A stretch of DNA of 64,000 bases, taken from contig CM034534.1 of the NCBI GenBank assembly GCA_020002185.1, forward strand, positions 36,517,672 through 36,581,671. The letters are read 5' to 3'. The stretch is from Paraescarpia echinospica. Taxonomy: Eukaryota > Annelida > Polychaeta > Sabellida > Siboglinidae. Below are positions 1-13,300 of this stretch, piece by piece (within the stretch, counting starts at the first letter, position 1; each line of letters opens with the position of its first letter). The notes under the pieces were generated by a model. It was given only the letters and a program-made list of their open reading frames with translations, was not told the DNA's origin and made no database searches. The position numbers and the translations under genes were made by a program.

Positions 1-1197
1 GTTGCGTCTGTCACACTTGCTGCCGAGCCAGTCAAACAAGGTTTTTTGTCCTCTAAAGTGGTATGTATGGAACTCTGTGTCCCATGAGCGGTATGCTGGG
101 TTAGGTGTGAGGTGTAAGACAGACCCAGACAATTTATAAGTTTTTTTATGGGAAAAAAATATGGGTGGAACTTTTCCAACCGGATTTTGAAAAAGGGACA
201 TAATTTTGTGATGTCGGCACTATGACTCGACCATTTTGATAGAAAATCTAATACTTATATTTTTGCCTGGTCAGTACCATCACAATACACCTCTATATAC
301 AAAAATAATTACCACTGTAGAAGCTTTTGCTGGACACATAGATTTATAAGTGTGACAGATGCGACACAAAACTGTGAATGACCTATTTCATCATCCTATA
401 TAACAAACACCAGGCAATAAGTTATCTTCTGGTTATCACTTTGATACACTTTCAACCATATACTACACCATCGTAGAGGAAAAACATTATTTTGGGAAAG
501 AAAATTTTTTACTCCCACTTTTTACACAAGTGTTCCATTTTTGTGTGTCATTATTATGTTTTATGGTAAACACAAGCCTTCTCATCTAGGTGTAAATTAC
601 TTCTAAGGTGCTTATGGTTTCAGAGTAATGACACTTTAGATAAGTGAAAATACAGAATGAGACACCAAATCCCATCCCAAATTAGTACATATCATGAGGT
701 GGCAAAAAAGTTGTTAAGACAGAAAGTTCAAACTTTGCATGCCGGTTGCCCTGATACATCCATGCTTTAAAATTGTATGAACCAGCAACTAACCTGCATT
801 TTAGAAGAGTAAATTGATGTCAAGGCAATGATAACTGGCGGCCTAGGTTACTGTGATATATTGCTGATCTCCCTACCTACTCCTCTAGAGGACATGCATC
901 GAAAGATGCATCAACATTCACAAGTGACAAGATCCATCAACAAAATCAAATCATCTTAAAATTATGAACTGACCATTTTTATAGGGAAAACATTTCTCAG
1001 TTTGACCGCAGAATCCTGTTTTAATGGCTATCCAAGTAGTAAGACTACCCCAGAAATGTGACTTCATTGTATCTGGTTCCTGGACCAACATTTCAGTATA
1101 ATGAGTTGCTGGGAATAAGTATCACTTTGAATTAGACCCAGAGGTGATCGTACTATTGAGGTTAAGCAAATGACTGATACATAGAAAACCTGCTGAC
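1..1197. other. Intron or 3' region of the ENTPD-like gene, no gene recognised
   Basis: This AT-rich stretch lies downstream of exon 8 on the minus strand. The exon encoding the C-terminal membrane segment of the apyrase should lie here or beyond position 1. I searched the minus strand by eye for the expected Tyr-Asn-His-Tyr and hydrophobic run and did not find it. Confidence 0.5.
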
Positions 1198-1359
1198 CTG
1201 AGTGGATAGAAGCGAGTCTTGTAGAGGATGGCACCCAACGTCCACTGAACCTCACGACCATACAACAGCTGTGTGGTTGTAAGACGCTGGTAAGTCCTTG
1301 GGAAGCCAAAACCCTCGTGTAATACTGTTGTCATCCAAGCTGCCTTGAAACACTCTGTC
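1198..1359 (-). CDS. ENTPD4/7-like: ENTPD4/7-like exon 8 (ACR5)
   Basis: The exon encodes TECFKAAWMTTVLHEGF, then EVQWTLGAILYKTRFYPLR, which is ACR5 and the end of the lumenal catalytic domain. The acceptor is ..CACCCAG/GACAG, and its single leading base completes the AA left by exon 7 to give Lys. The proposed donor CAG/GTCAGC is weaker than the other donors. The frame stays open to 1122, but that tail has no family resemblance, so I end the exon at 1198. Confidence 0.88.
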
Positions 1360-4300
1360 CTGGGTGAAGGTGTCACTAACATTTATTACACAGTGACCAT
1401 TTTCTTGATGATTCTCTTCCAAAAGCACAAGAGAGATGCAAATGGAATAGACACATGACAGTAATATTAATGGAACAAATAAAAAATACACATACACAAG
1501 ATCTGGTAGAATTATGGAAGTGACACTCCCTTCAGGCACAGTTTGGTGAGAATCGGAGATCATCTCCAGGGTGTTCTATATAACCCAGACAGTCCCATAG
1601 TACAAACACAATTACTGCATCTCTAGCCCAAATCAAATAAGCAATTACATCTGTAATGGTATCTTTTTTTAATAAAAAATATTGACCTACAATAAACTGC
1701 AACAAAACGTGACAGTACACTAAAATGGCTTTGTTTTTAGTAAAAGTGAAATATTTTGTACTTTATAATGTAATGATGAAAATCAGCTCCTCCTTGTTCC
1801 TGTGCACTTTGTGCCAACTTTTAACTTCATCTGTCCAGTAAGTTATGCCTGGTGGCATGAACAAGTTTAACAATCAGAAACACCTCAAAAGATTCTCTTT
1901 TTGACAACCAGCTAGAATTTTTAGACTAAATCTCTAAAAAACCTCCCGACTGTGAAATGTACAACTGTATTCAATAGTTGCTTTACTAGAATTACTAAGT
2001 AAAATAATGTTTTACTGGAAGCACACGTCATTGACTTACTTCAATCTGTGATGTGTAGCTTTTGGATAATAATTCTTTCTGTGCCATATTTCCAGAGTTT
2101 TCCATTCCGTGGCGCAGTGTGCCTACAAAGTCAGACACACAGACAGATAAGCACTATGCATACAAAGTCAGAAACACAGACAGATAAACAGTGTGCCTAC
2201 AAAGTCAGACACACAGACAGATAAACAGTGTGCCTACAAAGTCAGACACACAGACAGATAAACAGTGTGCCTACAAAGTCAGACACACAGACATATAAAC
2301 AGTGTGTCTACAAAGTCAGACACACAGACATATAAGCAGTGAGCCTACAAAGTCAGACACACAGACAGATAAACAGTGTGCCTACAAAGTCAGACACACA
2401 GACAGATAAGCAGAGTGCCTACAAAGTCAGACACACAGACAGATAAACAGTGTACCTACAAAGTCAGACACACAGACAGATAAAGAGTGTGCCTACAAAG
2501 TCAGACACACAGACAGATAAAAAAGAGTGTGCCTACAGAGTCAGACACACAGACAGATAACCAGTGAGCCTACAAAGTCAGACACACAGACAGATAAATA
2601 GTGTGCCTACAAAGTCAGACACACAAACACTGAACAATCCATAGTTTAAAGGGAATAAAAACATATATTGCTTGAATTCATATTATATTACATCCTGCTA
2701 TCTATTTCCATGTCTACCAAGCCAAAAAAAACTCAACGAATTAGAAATTCCACATTTTATGCTGTGCAGCCAGACATTTTCGAATATGCATATTTTTGGC
2801 GTGCTTTTCAGGATGCTGAGATGTGACGTCACATACTCGCATCAGGCCGACCCTTTCCATGCATTCAGAGCATGTTTACAAGGATAGCGTTCGGGTCGAA
2901 ACGAGCGTCAAAATGAGTTATTGTGCAATATTCGATAGTATACAAAATGATTTGGTTTATATTACTTCGTGAAAACATAAACAAAAAAAGTGTAAAGAAA
3001 ATCAATGGTTTGGTGTCGGGATTGAACCGGCGTCGCCCGATTGCAAAATAAATGCCAAGGAACCAATGCGTTTACCAACTGAGCTAACAGGACCGACAGA
3101 AATTCGCTGACTGATTTAAGTTGTTATGATAAATTGTACAACTCCTCCTTCATACATCGATATTCTAGTGATATTATGAGATTATACACGTTACTTTCTG
3201 TAGCTGTATACAATATATGTTTGCTATGTATGTATATTGGTGTAGATTATCTCCTGTTAGTTGAATTCGATATAATTATTCTGAAAACAAGCCCAAGCTC
3301 GGCGAAACCTAGTCGACTTGTAGGCTCATTCGCATTCATTGTTTTGAATAAAATTTGATTCATGTGGAACCGTAAGATAACTGCTTGTTCCTCTATGATG
3401 ACTAGTGTTTGTATTACATCGGAATATTGCACAATAACTCACTCTGACGCTCACTTCGACCCAAAAACTATCCTTGTAAACTTGCTATGAATGCATGGAA
3501 AGGGTCGGCCTGCTGCGAATGTGGGTCATATGTGATGTTACGATACCACGTGATCGCCTAGCTCATTAAATTTTGATTTTCCGCGGGAATCGCTACACAG
3601 ACGGGTTTAAAATCGAATTTATACTACAAATGTATTTTTTTAATGTTCTCGAATGTTACATACAATGTTAAACTTTGTGTACACATGGAAAACGGATTTT
3701 AACTAATGCCTTGTTTTTATTTCCTTTAAAACATATTGTTTTACCCCCCCCGAAAATGCCCGAATTACCCACAAGAGGGTAATTACCCCCAGATTAAATC
3801 TGGAAAATTTACTACTGATGGAGGTCTGTAGGCTGTCCAAAGTTCAGCATGAATTTTAAAGGACAATAGCTTTATGTCCTCTGTTATTACATGTTGCTCA
3901 TCATCGTTTGTCTTCCCTGAAGCATCCTAATCAACGTGTTCAAATGTTCGAAAATGTGTGTCAGAACAGAAATTTGAACTCGAAACTCAGTATCTTCCAG
4001 CTGAGCGACTGGCCCGCCATTTCCACGGACAAAAATCACAAAAGTCATATATACATCTCATCAGAACCGCACCATGACTCGGCCAACAACACTTGTATTA
4101 TAGAACATGACCATTTTGGTTGCTCTTGACAATTTCCAATTCCTAGAGTGAGTCTCGCAGGCCAGCTGGAAACCGTCACAGGCCAAATTTGGCCCGTGGG
4201 CCAGGGTTTGCGGAATGTTGGTTTATATCAAAGCGGGTTTTCAGGATCCAGGCAGTTTCCAAAATTGGCAGCCTTTCCAATGTTGAAAACTATTCTAAAA

Positions 4301-7300
4301 GCAGTTAAGAAATCACAGGACAATGTCGTTAAACCCAGGCTATGTATTATGGCAGAAATTCTACAAAAAGATGTGAAATGCACTAAGATCAGGGGTCTTT
4401 GCCCCTATGAAGACTTAATTCTAGAGACTGCATTCTGTCTGGCTTTCAGCAGATTTTTAAAATGTGGAGAATTCATTATTCAGTCCAACACTTGACCCCA
4501 CAGCAAATTTGACTATGGGAGACATACAAATACATGTGCAGGACAGGTTTTCACACTTTAATTAAAAAGATCAAAGACCAAACCATTTCATAAACATGTT
4601 GCTTAAATATTTCACAGCAGATCAGAATATTTGTGTTTTCCAAGTAATGCAGTCCATGATGCTTACAAGGAGTGATATGCTAGTACAGTCATATGAACCC
4701 TTGTTTACCATTTTGGCAGTGGCTCCATTGACATGCTCTATAGTAATTGTTAAATTAAAGATGCTTCTATTCCGTCTTTGATACAATCCTGCTTTGTATA
4801 GCAGTCACTCATTCCGGATAGGAGCCACCAGTACAGCTGCAGATTCACACATTCCAGATCACGTGATAAGACCCATGGGGAGATGGAATTCAGATTGTTA
4901 TTGCAGTTACATTCAGACTTCTCACAAATCATTACGGGAAGACCAACAAGCCATGTCCAGTAACCTTTGACTTGTCTGCTAACCAAGGAGGCCAAGGTAG
5001 CAACTTGTGCAACTTGTGGGACAGTCTTTTTCTTTAACATAAGTCGAGTTCCCCATCGTTCTTTGGTCATACTGCATTCATATTTTGGAGGTGGTTTAGA
5101 TTTAAAATTAGGGCCCGATTCCTCTAACCCACTCATCTTTTGTAAATAATGACCACTTCCTAATCCATGCTAACTTTGCAAGTTAGTTTGCTTATTGCAA
5201 ACCTAAACTGAAACAGACCACAAACAAAAACTAATGTCATCAAACAGTATATTTAAATGAGTAATATCATAATTACTGCATACATGAGAGACTGTGTTTA
5301 CCTTAGCAGCTTTCTCAAACGTCTCGTAATGATAGACACCCCCGAGTCGGAGCACGTCCTCAGAACTGTAGTAAAACTCAGAGAAGCCGAAGAAAGTAGC
5401 CCGCTGGAACTTTATCTCAGGTTGGAAGACACCATTCATTGAACATGGCCGCTTCTGACAAATGACAGATTTATTGAGTAGTGGAACCAGATTGCGCTGA
5501 CACAACAGGTAGTTGCCAGTGCCCTTCAGATCAAACTGCTTGCCTCCATATGTCACATGTTCCACCTTGTTGACAGTAAGACAAGGATCAGGGATGACAT
5601 TCTTCGTGGAATCAAGCAACCTGTGGACAGAACTTGTACTCAAATCATAAGGCACATCCGGTCAATTGCCTGGATATCTAGATCGAGTTTGTTAGATTAT
5701 TTATTCATGTATTTGAAAACCACACAATTGAGATGGTTCATAATGCTGGCCTATACACCCTTTCTAAAACTGCATAATATAAGACCACCCTCCCCACCTG
5801 TGCTGTATTGATTTGCAGATAAAAATTAGAACCTAGGTTTTAATAACAAATGTTTCCTACCCATCAGACAACTTCTCAATAGATTGTCTAGACATCAGTT
5901 ACTTTGAACAATGTTCTCTAGCAATGGACCTGTTGAGAGCGATGTGACATGTCAAAACATTGTGTAATCATTATGTAAGACATGCAGTTAAAAATCACAA
6001 TAGTAACACATCTTGTATGGATATTGTTTTTAACCAACTGAGATACTACAGACACTAATACATTCAGTATCACACTGTCAGGCAAAACAGGCTTTGATCA
6101 AACTATAAAAGTAAGAAAGTGAGAAATGCACTTACTATGTATCTATCGTTTGACCATATCATGACATGTCACTATATACAGCATTGCATAACATTTTAAA
6201 ATGTCTTAATTATATTTAGTAAGAATTACAAAATGTTACCCAATGACCTCAATGTTTGTTAATGTAAGTTAGTCTTTGTTTGGTTTGTATTAATTGCTTG
6301 TGGTAAAATTAGTGTGAGATAGTAGTCTGTTACATGTTAGCTGTTAATGTCTCTATGTTTAACTGTTGATTATTCCAACCGTTCTCGGGTATTTCACACA
6401 TTTTTAGCTTATACTTTTATTTAATCTTGAATTTACTATTGTTTATAACATCAGTATTAGTTAATTAGGTATTTTTATGAAATCAATGTGTCATTGTGAC
6501 CTGTATGTCAGCATTCTTTTAGGTCTTAGTACTGGTCTCCATGGATCAATCAACATTTATTTTCAATTATCACGACTTTTTTGTATTGTAAATGTACTAT
6601 ACAGTTCATGGTTGATCTAAATAAATTGTTTTCTCTCTCTCGCTCTCTCTCACTCTCCTTCTCTCCCTCCCTCCCTTTCACAGAACTGAGGCATTATCAC
6701 TGTAATAAGTGCCCAGTTAGTAGCTCATCTGACAACCAATGATAATTGTTGTACACTTCTTTTAAAAAGTAAACTCAAAGTTGCTACATCCCTCTTTGTA
6801 TGTATTGAATTGTAAATGGTGTGGCTGGTAGACTGTGTTTGTACATTATCCTGGTGTACTCCATCTTAGTGGGGTCACCAGACCCTCAGTCATTTCACAT
6901 TATTGTAAAAGTTTACTTTTCGATACTGCCTGATAGATTGGTGCATAAATAACATTTTTGGTCTGAGTGTACAACGATCATTCCCCTAGGGGGCTGTGGG
7001 GGTACCATTAAGCAACAATCTTGAAACAGCTGTAACTTCTGAAACGTTCACACTACATCAAAGTATTACATCTCTATGGATTCAAAATTTGAAGTAGCAG
7101 CTTTTAAGCAATTTTGCATGGGGGCAGTCATTTTGAAGTTATTTGCAAAAAATCATAAAATCATATAATTTTCACAATAATTTTCCTAACTATTTCAACC
7201 CTTAGCTAATCAATTTAACTAACCTAGACTAAATAACAAAAGAAACTCTAAATGCCTCCCAAGCAAAAATGGAATGATACTAACTGGGAGAAAGTAACCA

Positions 7301-10300
7301 ATTTTGCATGTTGATTGCTGCCATGTCAGAGCAATATTAACATTATGCCACCTGGCAGAATATTCGTAAAACGGCCCTAATTTATGAACCATTCATCCTA
7401 CACCAACGTGTGATGTATCTAGAGACTAGAAATGAGGAGTAGCAGCTATTAGATTATGTTTATTTATGTATTTTGTGCATAATAACAACCCTATTGATGT
7501 TATTTGTAAAAATGAGCCAAGTGGCCCTGAAGTCCTTTGGACTAATACGTCTATATGTGACCCCGCCTGACCAAATGAGTGATAAGTTGGAAAAATGTTA
7601 ACATTGTTTTCTTACATCCTTGTAAAGGTTTGGTAGGGTGCTTTACACGGTTTCAAAAAATATGACTGCTACAAAAATTGGCAAAGTTATGGAGCATTGA
7701 ACATGGTAGGGATCAAAAAGTGAAAATGAAGAAAACGGCTGTTGAAGTTTTACATTATATATGCAAATGGATTGCATGGAAATATTACATGCACAACATT
7801 CAAATGTGGCACACAGTATGTAATATGTATGTTATGTTGCAATGATACACTGGAAGTACAAATGTGCTGCTACAAAGACTTATCAAGTTATGCCAGATTA
7901 TGTCTTCATGTGTAAAACTAAGAGGACAGATTATTTGAGAGCAAAAGGTAGACTCACTGTTTGACACAGTTTAAAACCTACAGGCAACTGTCCAGTTTAA
8001 CAGGGGTCTAGTGGCTTAATGCTGTCTGTTGACACAAGCTACTGCCAGTGACCAATTACAGATTAGTCACAGTTTCCATCAAACAATAGCAGGCAGAGAA
8101 TCTTAGCTCCACAGCTGGGTGTAATGCACAACCAGAGCCACCACTGATTCATGGTCAAGTAGATTAGCTCAATGCACCAACTAAGACAATACACAACACT
8201 GTGAGTGACAGTGTCCAGAGTGAGGCCTAAGCAGTGTCCTCATTGCTGAATAGATCAATTAAACCTGCCAAGTGGGTGACATTCTGCACAAGTGTTCATT
8301 AATCCTTAGTGACTGTTCAGAACACCAGACTGACCACATACCTAAACAAAGCGAATGTAATAGGTGAAGAACAGGCAGTGTTCAAATAGGGGTATTGGTT
8401 GAATTGTATTTGTCTCGACCCAAAAGGCTTTATTATGCCTTCATCGATTATAAGAAAGCATTTGATTTAGTAGACCGGTCCTCACTGTGGTCTAAGATTA
8501 TTTCATGTGGTATTAATGGTATTGTGTTGAAAGTTGTATACATGTACAAAAATGCTAAATCGTGTATAAATGAGGGCCAGGCTGTGTCAGCCTTCTTCTC
8601 ATGTGATGTATAGGTATGGCAAGGAGAAAACTTGTGTTCTTTGTTATTTGCTATTTACCTGAATCATTTTGAACACTGTTAGTCACAATTATAACGGACT
8701 TTACAACAACCTTAGGGATGATGATGTAGAAAATGTATGTTCTACTATATGCTGATGACACTAGAATGATTCAATCAAATCCACATTTCTTGCTTGTGTA
8801 TAGCGGAACTATGTCAACTCTTCTAATGGTTGACATTTGGTTGTTTCAGGTGTCAACTATATTGTGAATCTGTAATTATTAGTCTATATTGATACAATTG
8901 ATTTACACAGTACCATGTCTACACAAGGCATGGCAAGCGTAAACAGAACAGTAGAATGCATTTAATATAAATAAAGTGTAGGATATTTCACTCTATAGTT
9001 GTCCAGAATATTAATTTTCTATGTTTGTCACCTACAGGTTTCTACAGACAATACATCTTTAACCAAGACACCACAGTCACACCATTTTATAATAATTAAA
9101 TGAACATAAAAATAAACACAACTTGCAATTATAGAAAATCAATAGTTTTGAAGATACAGTTTAAAAGCTGCAGGCAACTTTGTTTAACAGGGGTCAAATG
9201 TTATGGAGCATTGAACATGGTAAGGGTCACAAAGTGAAAATGAAGAAAACAGCTGTTGAAGTTTTACATTATATATGCAAATGGATTGCATGGACATATT
9301 ACATGTACAACATTCAAATGTGGCACATAGTATGTAATATGTATGTTATGTTGCAATGATACGCTGGAAGTACAAATGTGCTGCTTCAAAGACTTATCAA
9401 GTTATGCCAGATTATGTCTTTGTGTAAAACTAAGAGGACAGATTATCTGAGAGCAAAAGATAGACTCACTGTTTGACACAGTTTAAAACCTACAGGCAAC
9501 TGTCCAGTTCAACAGGGGTCTAGTGGCTTAATGCTGTCTGTTGACACAAGCTACTGCCAGTGACCAATTAAAGATTAGTCACAGTTTCCATGAAACAATA
9601 GCAGGCAGAGAATCTTAGCTCCACAGCTGGGTGTAATACACAACAAGTGATAAATATACGATACACTGGAAGTACAAATGTGCTGCTACAAAAATGTATA
9701 AAGTTATGCCAGATTATGTCTTTATGTATAAAATTAAGAGGACAGATTATTTGAGAGCAAAAGGTAGTCTAAAGAAAATAAAAAATGGGCCAAGTGGCCC
9801 TGAAATCCTTTGGACTAATACGTCTATATGTGATCCCTGACCAAATGAGTGATAAGTCGGAAAAATTGTAACATTGTTTTCTTACATTCTTGTAAAGGTT
9901 GGGTAGGGTGCTTTACACGGTTTCAAAAATTATGACTGCTATAAAAATTGGCGAAGTTATGGAGCATTGAACATGGTAGGGGTCAAAAAGTAAAAATGGG
10001 TCAGCTGGACGGTGATAGACCGTTTGAAATTGAAGACTTTGTAAAACTTTTGTCTCGACTTCACCGAAGGCGGTGTCCTGCTGTCAGAACTTCGAAGGTG
10101 TTACTCACCTAACTTACAAATATATAGGGAGCTAATGGAGAGGCCCATCATAATCCATAGCACTACAAAATGAAGTATCTGAAAGTCACACTATACTGAG
10201 TGACACATCTCGTACTGTCTCTCTGCACTGTCGCAATGTCCAATAGTTTCCTATCACAACCCTCGTGAACAATTTACCAAAGCTATATATTTCTAACACC

Positions 10301-13300
10301 ACAACATATGTATTATTATTGGATAGGTAATTGAATAATCTTTCAGATGAATGCAACTTGTAGCAGCAGAAAATGAAGCATACAAAAGTTACACCGCAAA
10401 CAATGACATGCATTCTCAAAATGTGATTCATTCAAAAATTAGTTCTATATAATAGTAGTTTGTCAAAATGTAAACAAACTCAAAGACAGTTGCAGCTTAG
10501 TGTCCACCAAGCAGTAGCAGAGCAGTTTTATAATAATAATAATCCACAAGTTAAGTGGCAGTGATCTTCCTTTTATCATTCATGTGATGTTTATTGTGAG
10601 CAGGTCGGACAAATGTTTATCATACTTAGACAGGTACAGAAAGAAACTTACATTTTCTATCAAAAGAACACGTTTGCCTATCAATGGCATGTATTTCCTA
10701 TTGTTGCTGTTTCTGCCGGGCAGACACAGTTTCTGCACGGCATAAATCAAACAACCCTGTAGGTAATTATTAATCAAATGTTTTTTGGTGAATCAAAGTT
10801 ACAGATCATTAAGGGTTATGATGAAAGTAAAATGTTTACTGTTCACTGAAAAAAAACAGCTCCACAGACCTAATTATAGTTATTGTTAAGATGTTTAACC
10901 TAGTTCCATTATCTGACATTGTGCCAACAGATTGGTGTATATAATTATTATATAAACATAACAGCAGACACTGGGTCAGTGTGACTGCTGCCTGGCTAAA
11001 TGTATGCAATAGTGCTTTGAAGTTAGTTCTCCTGCCAACTATCCTTTTCACACAAGCCTATAGGTTTAGTAGCTGCCAGCACACTACTGAGCCTAAACTA
11101 CCATGCAGGTGTGAAAAACGTGCTGATGTATTTGAACTTGATCCACTAATTAACTTTCCACCAAGCAGTAGCAGAGCAGTTTTATAATAATAATAATCCA
11201 CAAGTTAAGTGGCAGTGATCTTCCTTTTATCATTCATGTGATGTTTATTGTGAGCAGGGCGGACAAATGGTTATCATACGTAGACAGGTACAGAAAGAAA
11301 CTAAATTTTTTTATAAAAAGAACCACATACCTAAACAAAGCGAATGTAATAGGTGAAGAACAGGCAGTGTTCAGATAGGGGTATTGGTTGAATTGTATTT
11401 GTCTTGACACAAAAGGCTTTATTGTGCCTTAACTATGTCAACTCTTCTAATGGTTGACATTTGGTTGTTTCAGGTGTCAACTATATTGTGATTCTGTAAT
11501 TATTAGTCTATATTGATACAATTGATTTACACAGTACCATGTCTACACAAGGCATGGCAAGCGTAAACAGAACAGTAGAATGCATTTGATATAAATAAAG
11601 TGTCGGATATTTCACTGTATAGTTGTTCAGAATATTAATTTTCTATGTTTGTCACCTACAGGTGACAAAATATATATTTTCTATGTTTGTCACCTACAGG
11701 TTTCTACAGACAATACATCTTTAACCAATAGACACCACAGTCACACCATTTTATAATAATTAAATGAACATCAAAATAAACACAACTTGCAATTATAGAA
11801 AATCAAACAGTTTTGAAGATACAGTTTAAAAGTGTTAGGCAACTGTTCAGTTTAACAGGGATCAAGTGTGTCTACTCTGCCTGGGTGCTGTGACCAATGA
11901 AAGATTAGTCAAGGTCTCAATGGACTAGGCTGTAGAGATTAGTCACAGCTGTTGACTTTGTGGCACAATACACAACATCTACTGTTGGGGGTGGTCTCAA
12001 GGGCCCTTCTCAAAACCACATCACTAGATAATGTAAAACTTTTGCACTTTGGGGGCCACTTAGGTGCCCTTAGAATGATTCAATCAAATATAGATTTCTT
12101 GTATATAGTGGCAGCACCCTAAGATACATCTATGCAAAATAAAAAAAAAGTTGCTGAACAGTTTTTGAAAAAATGGGCCAAGTGGCCCTGAAGTCCTTTG
12201 GACTAATACGTCTATATGTGACCCCAGCTGACCAAATGAGTGATCAGTCGGAAAAATTGTAACATTGTTTTCTTACATCCTTGTAAAGCTTTGGTAGGGT
12301 GCTTTACACAGTTTCAAAAAATATGACTGCTACAAAAATTGGCAAAGTTATGGAGCATTGAACATGGTAGGGATCAAAAAGTGAAAATGAAGAAAATGGT
12401 TGTTGAAGTTTAATATTATATATGCAAATGGATTGCATGGAAATATTACATGCACAACATTCAAATGTGGCACACAACATGTAATATGTATGTTATGTTG
12501 CAACGATACACTGGAAGTACAAATGTGCTGCTACAAAGACTTATCAAGTTATGCCAGATTATGTCTTCATGTGTAAAACTAAGAGGACAGATTATCTGAG
12601 AGCAAAAGGTAGACTCACTTTTTGACACAGTTTAAAACCTACAGGCAACTGTCCAGTTTAACAGGGGTCTAGTGGCTTAATGCTGTCTGTTGACACAAGC
12701 TACTGCCAGTAACCAATTACAGATTAGTCACAGCTTCCATCAAACAATAGCAGGCAGAGAATCTTAGCTCCACAGGTGGGTGTAATACACAACCAGAGCC
12801 ACCACTGATTCATGGTTAAGTAGATTAGCTCAATGCACCAACTAAGACAATACACAACACTATGAGTGTCCAGAGTGAGGCCTAAGCAGTGTCCTCACTG
12901 CTGAATAGATCAATTAAACATGCCAAGTGGGTGACATTCTGCACAAGTGTTCATTAATCTTTAGTGATTGTTCAGAACACCAGACTGACCACATACCTAA
13001 ACAAAGCGAATGTAATAGGTGAAGAACAGGCAGTGTTCAGATAGGGGTATTGGTTGAATTGTATTTGTCTCGACTCAAAGGGCTTTATTGTGTCTTCATC
13101 GATTATAAGAAAGCATTTGATTTAGTAGACGGGTCCTCCCTGTTGTCTAAGATAATTTCATGCGGTATTAATGGTTTGTGTTGAAAGTTGTATACAACAT
13201 GTACAAAAATGCTAAATCATGTATAAATGAGGGCCAGGCTGTGTCAGCCTTCTTCTCATGTGTAGAGGTATGGCAAGGAGAAAACTTGTGTCCTTTGTTA

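Noticed and set aside
1122..1197. Reading exon 8 on to the stop at 1122 as the natural C-terminus
   Set aside because: The residues after Y-P-L-R have no membrane span or family resemblance, and a donor-like GTCAGC follows at the expected place.
2117..2625. CRISPR-like array of direct repeats
   Set aside because: Units follow each other without unique spacers, and the context is a eukaryotic intron. It is a minisatellite.
3010..3097. Functional tRNA gene
   Set aside because: Acceptor and D stems do not form at the proper distances and the T-stem has a mismatch. It is a tRNA-like relic.
4750..5136. This open frame as an apyrase exon
   Set aside because: Exons 6, 7 and 8 join in phase and cover the family sequence without it.
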